Assembly (NCBI GenBank): GCA_013365325.1 | Contig: JABVXV010000560.1 | Span: 1 to 26,562 of the forward strand | Source of the DNA: Dipetalonema caudispina | Lineage: Eukaryota > Nematoda > Chromadorea > Rhabditida > Onchocercidae | Length of the DNA stretch: 26,562 bases | Direction of reading: 5' to 3' | Shown: positions 1-8,761 of the stretch, one piece after another | How the letters are laid out: each line of letters begins with the position of its first letter | Position numbering within the stretch: the stretch's first letter is position 1 | Notes under the pieces: model-generated | What the model was told of the DNA's origin: nothing | Databases searched by the model: none | What the model saw: the letters and a program-made list of their open reading frames with translations, nothing else | Program-made: the position numbers and the translations under genes

Positions 1-176
<176 letters not shown>

Positions 177-348
177 ATACGTATTTTATCCTGATTTTAA
201 TTTCTTCATCAAATATTCCTTGTTTATTTCTCATTAATGGTTCAAAACCAAGTTCATTCAGTTCTAAATTTGCAAAACTCTATAATTTTAATATAACAAA
301 ATTTTTTTTCTTTTTTTCTCAAAACAATATATTAATGTTGAATTGCAG
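177..348 (+). other. intron 3' end of the left-edge gene
   Basis: This AT-rich stretch ends in a pyrimidine tract and the acceptor TTGCAG at 343-348, directly before an open 50-codon exon. It holds nothing else recognisable. Confidence 0.55.
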
Positions 349-498
349 GAAACATCGGAACGTATGAGGATACTAAAAACACGTTTAGAAAATGACCTCA
401 GCAAATTGGACGAAAAATTATTGGCAAAAATAATGATAATTCGCCAACAAATTCAACGGATATCAAATGCTTGTAAAAATGATATGATGGAATCTTGA
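349..498 (+). CDS. terminal exon of an unrecognised coiled-coil protein (partial)
   Basis: An exon of 50 codons follows the acceptor AATTGCAG and reads in phase 0 to the stop TGA at 496-498. It begins ETSERMRIL and ends NDMMES. The 49 residues are strongly charged, with leucine or isoleucine at heptad-like spacing (RMRILKTRLEND, LDEKLLAKI, IRQQIQRI), as in an alpha-helical coiled coil. There is no signal peptide, membrane segment or catalytic motif. The rest of the gene lies left of the window. I do not recognise the family. The coding call rests on the clean acceptor, the open frame and base composition richer than the flanks. Confidence 0.5.
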   Translation, partial: ETSERMRILKTRLENDLSKLDEKLLAKIMIIRQQIQRISNACKNDMMES

Positions 499-2274
499 AG
501 CAGCTAATACTATCATTTTATTTATTTATCTTTGATCAATTGTTATTTTTTTTTTTTTTTAAGTTTTACAGATGAAGTATAGGGAAATATTTAATATTTC
601 GGATGAGATTAAAAGAAAAACAAAAATCTCTCCTTGTGGTTCAATTGATTCAATCAACTGAAAACTTTAAGAAGAGTTATAATACTTTTAAACTGATAGA
701 CTTAGCAATAATCAGCGTTTGAAAGGATAACAATTTTTAATGATAGTCATAAGAGAGTAAACAATATTAACTGATAAGCGTGAATCATGATTAATAGTAT
801 GCTAACAACTTATGCATATCTCTATTACAACCATAAAAATTATCGCAAAGTTTTTTCTTTGGCATTTACAAAAATATTTTCTTAAAATATCATCACAAAT
901 GAAATTTTTTTTTTTTTTTTTTTTTTTTATATTTCTTTGAAAGAAAATGGGAATAAAAATCAAATAAATGATCAAGCTTTACATTTTAGAAAGAGTTTAA
1001 TTAGTATTATTTTGAATAACACCATAATTTGGGGAAACCCTCTGATGATTTATTGTTCCTATCGACATTTAAGAATAAAAGGGAAAAGTATTGAATGCGG
1101 TATTTTAGTGAAATGTTAAGATAAATTAAAAATGGAAAACATAAGGCTATCTTAACAATAGTACCATTCAAACAAATTTTTGAAATTAATACACATAAAA
1201 GGAAAATTAAAAATAGATGCAAATTTCATTATTAATGCAAATTTGAAAGATGAAAATTTTTCTTGCAACATATAGCAAAATAAAACAATTCAAATTAATA
1301 TACATTCTGAGAAATAATAATTTCAAATACACTGAAAATATAAATTAATAATAATAATAGTAATTAATAATGATAATGATAACAACAATAACAATTTTTC
1401 TACTACATGTGATATAAATCATTAAATTGTTTGCAGTGTGAGAATTAATTAAAAGTAATTAAAAGAACAATCATAAAATTGATCGTACTGTTGTAATTTA
1501 AAATAAACTACTGCAATTGACTTATTTCTTAAAATGAGATAAAGTATGCATAGATGGTTCGTACATAAAATTATAGAAGTTAGAAATAGAATAAGTATAA
1601 ATTTTGGAATAAAGTTTTGTTATTACAGTGATTGTATGCAGTATTGAACATTTATCAGTTTAGTTTTGGAATATAAAATTCTATCCTTAATTTCAAATTA
1701 ATCTTCTTTTTTTTTTTAATTAAAAATAACACTTCCTCCAGATATTCGTTTAGCAAACAGCATTCAATACTTCCTCTCATATGATTGCACGATTATTTTT
1801 TCAAAAAAACATTGTGGTAGGACGAAATTTTCATAGCGAGTCGAGGAGAGGGACGCGTTTTATTCCATACATTTGCAATTTGTTTATTTTAATGAGCTGT
1901 TGCGGGGATAGTATGATTACGTGTTGGTTGAGTTTTTGCTGGGTGTATGACCGGACCCGGTTGATAACTGCACTTCAGGTTTTGTTACTGATAGATTTTA
2001 GCATGAAATTTTGGATCAGAAGGACTTGATTTGTGAAATGATACCCTAGAGGATATAAATGGAAGGAGAGTACTTATGTTGTTGCTATGTTGGTTTAATA
2101 ACATCGATTAACGATTTGTTGGATGATTTATTTTGTTCTTGATCGATTATAATAGGAAAACATGGGTCGGGATGTTTTGAAAAATGAAATGTTGGTTAGG
2201 AAGACAGTGCTAAATAGGAAATAATGAAAAGTCTTCATGGTTAAATATTTGTTTTTGATGTTATCGAATTTAAG
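499..2274. other. intergenic region and luc-7L 5' flank
   Basis: This is mostly AT-rich with no convincing exon. It contains T tracts near 546-561, 905-928 and 1709-1718, and ATA/AAT-rich simple sequence near 1340-1395. Bases 1740-2274 are noticeably less AT-rich (for example GAGTCGAGGAGAGGGACGCG near 1838-1857) and are probably the promoter and 5' flank of the LUC7-like gene. Short open frames in either strand have no start context or domain. Confidence 0.5.
2273..2274 (+). promoter_or_regulatory. candidate trans-splice or 5' acceptor of luc-7L
   Basis: The sequence GAATTTAAG ends at 2274, leaving a 16-base leader before the ATG at 2291. Such short leaders are typical of nematode spliced-leader messages. 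Using this site would remove the in-frame upstream ATG at 2237 and so favour the start at 2291. This is an inference from position only. Confidence 0.35.
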
Positions 2275-2290
2275 TAAAAGTGAAAGCAAA

Positions 2291-5200
2291 ATGACGGCTG
2301 AAATGCGGGATATGATCAACCAGCTTATGGGAACAAATCGAGCAGTAGAGGAGGGTCGACGTCTGGTACCTTATAATCATCATACTGTATGCCGTGCTTT
2401 TCTTCTTGGTTGCTGTCCACATGAAATCCTGGCTGATACTCGTCTTGAATCACTTGTCGCTTGCAATAAGGTTTGTTCCCAGTGTATCCTTTTTTGGTGT
2501 AAATTGTAAGTGAGTCATAAGTTTGTTACGTTCTTTCGGAACGTTGTTGTTAGTTCTGCACGAATCCCAATCCTAAGGTTTTTTTTTTTTTTTTTTTTTT
2601 TTTGTAGAATGCAGATTGATTTGGCTTCTAGTATAGAACACTTTTTCAAAAAAAGAAAGAAGTTGGTTTTCTTGAGTTTTGAGCATCTGTTAAATTGCAC
2701 TAACGGTGATCTGTGATTTAGTCTCATAGATGTATGCCAGCTGTACTGAGAATTAATAAATTTGTTCAAAACTCAAAAAACTGAGTGGACTACTACTCTT
2801 CGGACAAATGTCGGAGCGGATACTTGGGATTACTTTCCTTGCTTTCAGGTTCACGAAAGCGCCCACAAAGCTGATTACGAGAACGCTCAGAAGCAACGAG
2901 ATCATTTTTACGATATTGATGTATGTTGCAGTCATTTTCACTTTTAATATTGCAAGTGGCATATTTTCAGCCCAATTTTCTTTACTGCCATTTTCGGGCG
3001 ACATCTTAAGGCCGTGTTAAATGAGTGATGCTGAGACTTCTGCGCAATAATATGTCCCTTTTAAAAAAGATATCTTCATGAGAATGTTCCCATTTGTGTT
3101 TTTCTTTTTTTTTTTCTAACAATTATTTTGAGATTTTTAGCTCTAGGATACTCCGAAGTTTTCAAATATGATAAATAAATGATGCTACAGTGAGTGGCGC
3201 GAGCAATTTTCGTTGAGCGCTTTTGTCGCACTTTTGGGAAGTGTCAGAAATGTGTAAGAGAGTGAATTTACCTCAAACAATAGTATTGGCCGTTAATCTA
3301 TTATCGGAACGAGTTGTTTAGTTTTCTTACTTTAGGTATTGTTGTTGTTTTATGCATGTGAAAGGGAGAGTGCCCTTCGTGCAAATACCGAGAAACTCTT
3401 TCAATCATCGTTCGAAAAACATAATGGGAATTCGTATGTCCACTGTTGTTGAAATTTCTTTAGACCGTGAATGAAAAAGATTTGGAGAAAAAATGAGCTT
3501 TTTACTTCTTTCTGGCAGCATCTATGTCTCATTTTGAAGAGTCACTTTAAATCTCGAATTTTCGATCGTTAAATGAAAAACGTGGTTCTATTCGTCATTA
3601 TCATGTAACAGTAGCAGAACAAAAAATAGGCGTTGACGAATTGTGGGCGCAGCAGTGTAGAAATTTTCGTCGGTAATGAAATTTTGCAGCTGATTGGATT
3701 TGTCTGCAGCGCGCGCCTCCATCCTGGTTCAGCTCTTCTACTGATTGTCTGTTTTTGCCTTTTTTTTCTTTGCTCATTATGCTTTTCCTACTCCGTTTTT
3801 GTTGTTCATTCATGTTGCATCTTGGAATTGTTCATCGAACTTGTTGGAGATTTATTACGACTCATAATTTTTTAACAGGTCATTAAGAAAAAATTGAAAA
3901 TTTCAGGGTTTTGAAAGATTGGAGGAAGCAATCCGTATCGTTGATAAGGAAATTGAACGGACAAAGGAGAAATTGAAGAAAGACTGCGAAAATGAAATTG
4001 ATCAGGCAGAAATTCTGAAGGTTTCTTTTTTTTGAAATTTGTAATGGATTTCAAAAAATTTACTGTTTAATTTATGGGGTTTTTATTACAGACACAGATG
4101 ATTGGGGAATTAGGTGAGAAGATCGGAACAACAATTGTGAAGATGGAAGCATTGGGAAATGAGGGTAAAGTAGAGGAAGCGATGGAATTGTCGAAAACCA
4201 TCGAAGAATATAAAAGGAAGAAGCGAGATCTGGAGGTAAAGTTCATTTGCGTTATTATTTTTTTTTTTTTCCTACAACTTACAACTTGGTAAATTGGTAC
4301 TCATTCTTGTATATTGAGATTATTCATTTTTTTACATAGTATTCAAATGTGTTTCTTTGTTTTACCGCAGTATGGAAGCTTCGACGGCTAAATGATGTCG
4401 AAAAAATGTTGGATGAGTTATTTTGGAAGCTTTAAACTGCTCATGAAACTATTCCCAGTTGTTGGCTGATTAAGACAAATTTCTCGAAACCAAATCTGTG
4501 CAGAACTTGTATCGGTTCATTGTCTTTTCTAATATATTCCCGTTTGAGAATGATGTGCGGACGGTACTGAATACACCACAAGTAAGACTTCGTGTGTGTG
4601 ATATGTGTGGAGCACAACTTAGTCTGATGGAACATGAAACACGTTTAGCTGATCACTATGGTGGTAAAATGCATTGTGGTATGGAAACAATTCGTGAACA
4701 ATACAGCGAAATGAAGGTTAGATCTTTAATTATTTGTAAAATATATCTAACTGAGAGAGGAATGACATGGTGCGTCGAGGTCGAACATAGGGAAGGAAAG
4801 TTAAATTGCTGTTTGCAGAATTTTTCAAGATCTTTAAACGCTTCCTTCTACGCTATAATAGATGATGAAGACAAATGCGGAATTCAAATTACAGTATCTC
4901 GTTTCTCTCCAAAACATTTAACCATATTTTCGTAACATCATTTAGAATTATTTTTGTAGAAAACGGTTGAAGGAAGACGTGCTGAATGGAAGAAGGTTCG
5001 ACTTGGCCTGGGAAGTCCACGAGATGACAGAAGGTAGATTTTTTCTTCTTCAACACTTCGGTGAACTTCGATTATGCAAAATATAAAGAAATGTAAATAC
5101 TCATGGAATTAATCCTGCGCTTTTCAGTGATCGCGATAGGAAAGATCGTGATTATCGCGGTCGAGAACGTGAGTACGATTCTCGCGATCGAGAAAGAGAT

Positions 5201-5967
5201 AGAGAAAGGGATCGGGACCGTGATCGTAATGGAGATCGTTTGCGTGATAGGGATCGTGAGCGAAGGCGAAGGTTAGTTCTTCCATCCCTTAGTTAAAATT
5301 TCTCGACTTCCACATTTCATCCTGACGGTTTTAAGAATTCACTTATTAGCGACGTGCTGATGGTACATCGTAGGGGATGAAGTATATGAACAAAAGCATG
5401 GAAGGAAATGAATCCAATGTTTTGGTAAGTTAAGCTTGTTGAAGAAATCTGGAATATGACTGGTACATATTCCTCTTTTAAATTAAATCTTGCAGTCGTT
5501 CGCCACGACGTCGGTCTCGTTCTCCTCGCTCTGCCCGTGATCGAGACCGGGATTCAAGACGAAGCGACCGTGAAAGGTATTACAACGAGTCTTAAACAAG
5601 ATGCATTTGCTTAGATTATATTATTTGTGTTGCTTATAAAAGAAGGCAGTTTTTTTTTCTTTACATTGGGAGCTTCCTATTAAAAACGTTTTTCGTCGTG
5701 GAGTGATTGTCAGAGAATATTGCTTGGCAAAAATTGAACTGACCGGTCATTAGATTCTAGCGATTCTTAGGCAAGAGATGTACCGTAGTTAGTGAGAAAG
5801 TGGCTATTTATTTTAATGCGTTTTCATACATTGTTTTGATCGTATGAAGTACTGTAACGATGAGAAGGCTACTTCCTATATAGATACTTATGTTTGCGTC
5901 CGAAGCTCAAGTCCTTTACGTTCTAAAGAATGCTAATTTCAGACGCCGGAGCCGTGATCGCCGATAA
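2291..5967 (+). CDS. luc-7L: LUC7-like U1 snRNP-associated splicing factor (9 exons, 333 aa)
   Basis: Exons: 2291-2470, 2849-2920, 3907-4020, 4092-4235, 4549-4716, 4960-5033, 5128-5271, 5496-5576 and 5943-5967. Phases fit at every join and give 334 codons including TAA. LUC7 proteins bind U1 snRNP in the nucleus and influence 5' splice-site selection. The N-terminus (MTAEMRD...NQLMG) matches the family start. The first zinc finger is CCCH-like (C34, C42, C58, H62), with the family signature CCPHEIL. Residues about 85-170 form a charged coiled coil containing the motif LGNEGKVEEAM. The second finger is C2H2 (C187, C190, H206, H212), within LRVCDMCGAQLSL and RLADHYGGK. Residues 227-333 are an Arg/Asp/Glu tail that becomes RS-rich at the end. 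Length is close to animal LUC7L. The upstream in-frame ATG at 2237 adds 18 residues unlike the family, so I chose 2291. The least secure join is the acceptor TTTGAG before 4549; see findings. Confidence 0.9.
2921..3906 (+). other. luc-7L intron 2 (long, 986 bases)
   Basis: This is the longest intron of the gene, running from donor GTATGT to acceptor TTTCAG. It is less AT-rich than the distal intergenic DNA (for example GCAGCGCGCGCCTCCATCC near 3707-3725). Open frames within it lack matching splice sites. An intronic regulatory element or ncRNA is possible, but I see no specific signal. Confidence 0.6.
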
Positions 5968-6330
5968 AACACTGTATTAATTAATCGTTGAATTCAGTTC
6001 TTTAGTGTATCTATTTCTTGATTCTTGTTCCGATTCTATATAAGTTTTGTTTAGTGTGAGATTATTGATTTGCGTTAATGATGTATTTGGCGCGTACGTG
6101 TTTTATATTTTATCATGACCAAGCTTATGCACTAAACATAAAACTTTAACGATGTGCTGGTCTTGTTGCCGCAAACCACTTGTTTTTGTGTTGCAAACCA
6201 GCTTGCTCCATTTCTGAAATGAGAAAAGGTATTAATTTGGGTCTTGAAACTCTCGGGAACTTTGAATTTAGTTGGAGACTGCAATGCCGGTAGTGAAAAC
6301 ATGGGAAACAATTGCATTTGTCATGAGGAG
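5968..6330. other. convergent 3' region between luc-7L and the blos-4-like gene
   Basis: The plus-strand LUC7 stop is followed by mixed-composition sequence with no clear AATAAA hexamer; CATAAA near 6138-6143 is a possible variant. A minus-strand open frame at 6132-6317 has no supporting acceptor in phase. The region presumably holds the two opposing 3' UTRs. Confidence 0.45.
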
Positions 6331-6577
6331 TTAAGTGGATAAACGGGTAAGAGATATGGTGACAACGTTCGAAATAAGTTCAGTTACTGTCCGTAGTGAT
6401 GATAGAAGTTTAAGAGCTGAAAAAAAAAAAAAACTTCTGGAAAACTGTAAGAAAACAAAGCACGAATTACTTGTGAGCCTTTGATGCTTTGTTCTTTTTT
6501 GGAGCAGTTGAGCCCGGAAGTTGAATGATGGTTGTGGTGGCGGCATTGATAGCGGGACAACTTTAAACGTTGAGGTT
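6331..6577 (-). CDS. possible extra 3' exons of the blos-4-like gene
   Basis: The final codons of exon 6 contain CCAA|GTAAGA, a strong donor whose use removes the stop at 6742-6744 and leaves phase 2. Two further segments then fit in phase. The first is 6577-6471, after acceptor TTTTTAG, ending at donor CAA|GTAATT and encoding TSTFKVVPLSMPPPQP through KHQRLT. The second is 6416-6331, after a T13 tract and CAG, encoding LKLLSSLRTVTELISNVV and ending in TAA at 6331-6333. The product would have 271 residues. A different frame of the first segment ends in a lysine-rich STAPKKNKASKAHK tail before a stop, also reachable in phase from a weaker AAAG acceptor. I do not recognise either tail. These could also belong to a separate small gene or be 3' UTR. 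Confidence 0.3.
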
Positions 6578-6741
6578 CTAAAAATTTTTTCTTTTCCTGT
6601 CATGTGAAGAAAAACATGTGTGTATTTGATTTTATCTTATACAACGTGTTTGTTATCTTGACGGAATGTTTCTCTGATTGGAAAGACACACTTCAACTTT
6701 GCATTAGAATACAGTCTACAGAATAATTAATGATTAATGTC

Positions 6742-8189
6742 TTACTTGGTTTCCGACTTATATAAGCCCTCTTTGAGTTTGACCACTTTGTACTTCTTCC
6801 GTTGCTTTGTCTTCTTTCTCACCTTTTTATCCTAAAAATGTTTCCTTTTCATTTCAAGAAAAATTAAGTGCCATAAAAGCTCTATAATCTTTCAATACCC
6901 TCATTTCCTAGTTTCGACATTTTCGTCTCAGGTTAAAAATGGACAAAGCACATATATACCTTTAAATTTGAAGTGTTTCCTGTCAAAGGCATTTCGTGTT
7001 GCACCTTTGACGAAACCTCCACTGGACTATCATCTTCACTTTCTTCTTCGATTTCAATAAAATCGGGTAATCCTGAGAAATTAGTTTCAGAGAGTCATAA
7101 GTGAACAGAAAGAATGTATAAGTAAAGGATATTGAACACCGCAATATGTCCGTAGGACTAAAACATACGTAAACCAGACCTTTTCCTTTCTTTGCAGTTT
7201 CCATTAAGCTTTTTCTACTTCTTGTTTCCATTTTTTTTACTTTTTTGAAGCTTTTCTGCCCTGGTTAACTCGGCTTCCAAAATGGTTAATTGCTCCTTCT
7301 TCTGAAGTTCAACTAATAGATTTTATGAGGAAGTGTTAAAAGGCCTTATTTGTAGCGGTCGATCTGTGTGGTGTATGTATAAATACAACACTGTAAAAAT
7401 AGGATTTAGTTTTGCATTATGCTTAGCACAACTAAAAGTTACTTACTTTATCTAACTAAGCTCAAAAGTAATGTTTAGTGATGGTTGAGGTATAATTTTA
7501 AAATTTTTTTTTCCTTAGCAGTCATGATCATCGAGTGAAACAAAAACTGGACTTTCGCTTTTACATTTCTTCTATATTTAATGATAATCATCTGGTAACT
7601 TGCCGTACTGTTCCAACTCTGAAACCTTGAGGAAAGTACCTGTTTAACGAATTCTTCCAGACGATCGATGTTTCGGAACAAGCTTTCAAGTTGTTCAATT
7701 TGCTCGTTGATCGCTGCCACACTGTCGCTAACGGCTCTTATATCTGTCCTCACCAATCCACCCAATGTTTGCAACTCTTCAGCGGCAATAACACACTCCT
7801 CAACACAACCTATCGTCTCTTTATCACTGCCAACCTGAAACATAGATGATTCACTATTTTGTATATGAAGAATTGAGGGGATTTAACAAATAAAAGCCTA
7901 AAACAATATAGAAAATTAGGAAACCTTTAATGAAACAGCTGACAGACAACTGGTAATATTATTTGACAAAGTAGTAAGTTCGTCCTTAACAATTTCCTTC
8001 GGTAGTTCAGCACTGCTCGTTTCCAACATGCATAAGCTAAACAAATCAATAAAGGAATTCCTTTTTTCTCATACAATAAACAAATGAACAAAATGACGTA
8101 TGTCTGACATGATTAACGCATTCCGAATTCTACATATTCTCCTCTTCCTCACGTCTATCACCTTCTACATCCTTCGCAACTTTTTCCAT
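6742..8189 (-). CDS. blos-4: BLOC-1 subunit 4 (cappuccino)-like protein (6 exons, 208 aa)
   Basis: Minus-strand exons: 8189-8134, 8036-7925, 7834-7640, 7301-7241, 7072-6960 and 6831-6742. All joins are in phase and total 627 bases. BLOC-1 is a cytosolic complex for endosome-to-lysosome-related-organelle sorting; subunit 4 is a small helical scaffold. The best family signal is LFRNIDRLEEFVKQ (residues about 108-121). It resembles the IDRLEAFV segment of vertebrate BLOC1S4 and is followed, as there, by another coiled-coil stretch (KKEQLTILEAELTRAEKLQK). Vertebrate proteins are about the same length. The N-terminus is acidic (GDRREEEEN). Residues 147-157 are acidic (IEIEEESEDD) and 181-192 strongly basic. 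ATG 8189 is the first Met after an in-frame TGA (8202-8204). Exons 1-4 are the firmer part. The 3' end is ambiguous: reading through exon 4 stops at 7215 (149 aa), and a good GTAAGA donor overlapping the stop allows an extension to 6331 (271 aa). Family identity rests on a short motif recalled by eye. Confidence 0.6.
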
Positions 8190-8261
8190 ATGATAAAGAT
8201 ATCAAAATGAGTGAAAAAAAAACTGCTTCAAGACGTGCAAGTGGAAGGATTTTTATTTTAT

Positions 8262-8265
8262 TCTG
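8262..8265 (-). promoter_or_regulatory. candidate trans-splice acceptor of the blos-4-like gene
   Basis: On the minus strand ATTTTCAG ends at 8263, leaving a leader of about 73 bases to the ATG at 8189. The leader begins with two overlapping AATAAA hexamers (8252-8262). They could instead be the poly(A) signal of the M6-like gene upstream. The spacing is compatible with either an operon junction or an independent promoter. Confidence 0.3.
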
Positions 8266-8761
8266 AAAATGAATGACAAAAAACATTTTTGATATGCAAT
8301 AACTGAGTATGAAAGTGAAGAACGGTGAGCATAATTGCCTATAAAAATATACAACAAAATATAAGTAAATGTTTAAAGCATCGAAGATTGTTGCAAATCA
8401 ACAGTCAAGCCGTAAATGCAAAATAATGAATGGAAAGTCAATAAAAATATTACTGGAAAGACAGATCTAAAAGTGAGAAAAATGAAAGAATCTTGAATAA
8501 GAAAGAAAATCTTCCAAAATCACCACTACCACTTTTTTCTGTTAAATGGAAATCGTAATACGAAGTCCAATCCAAGCAAAAGGTGGATACAGATTAGCAT
8601 TAATTCCTATTTCTGGACTTTCCAAAAGAAAATTATCCTTTTCTTCCTTTGCCTTCTCCTCCACCACAAACAAAATAAAAGGCACATAACGTGGATCACT
8701 GTTGAATCATCATAATGTAGTTGCTCGCTATGGAAGATGAAGATAATAACCATATAAATTT
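8266..8761 (-). other. 3' UTR or intercistronic gap after the M6-like gene
   Basis: About 500 bases separate the M6-like stop (8762-8764) from the putative leader of the next gene. I see no open exon here. Apart from the hexamers at 8252-8262 there is no clear AATAAA on the minus strand. The segment contains AAAAATAT-type simple sequence and is probably the 3' UTR of the upstream gene. Confidence 0.5.

Noticed and set aside
2237..2290. Upstream in-frame ATG giving an 18-residue N-terminal extension of LUC7
   Set aside because: The extension (MVKYLFLM...) is hydrophobic and unlike LUC7 N-termini, and an acceptor-like TTTAAG at 2274 would remove it.
2510..3020. Several plus- and minus-strand open frames between and over LUC7 exons 1 and 2
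   Set aside because: They contain a poly-Phe/Lys run from a T tract, or are other-frame shadows of exon 2 and intron DNA without paired splice sites.
3633..3875. 80-codon Cys/Phe/Leu-rich frame inside LUC7 intron 2
   Set aside because: It lies wholly in an intron with good splice sites. The hydrophobic content comes from T-rich DNA, and no start or acceptor context supports it.
5371..5430. Extra LUC7 micro-exon candidate after TTATTAG near 5351
   Set aside because: It would insert a non-RS peptide into a uniform RS/RD tail; direct joining of 5271 to 5496 is phase-perfect.
6132..6317. 61-codon minus-strand frame downstream of the BLOC-1-like gene
   Set aside because: No in-phase acceptor from the upstream exons and no recognisable motif; it probably overlaps the convergent 3' UTRs.
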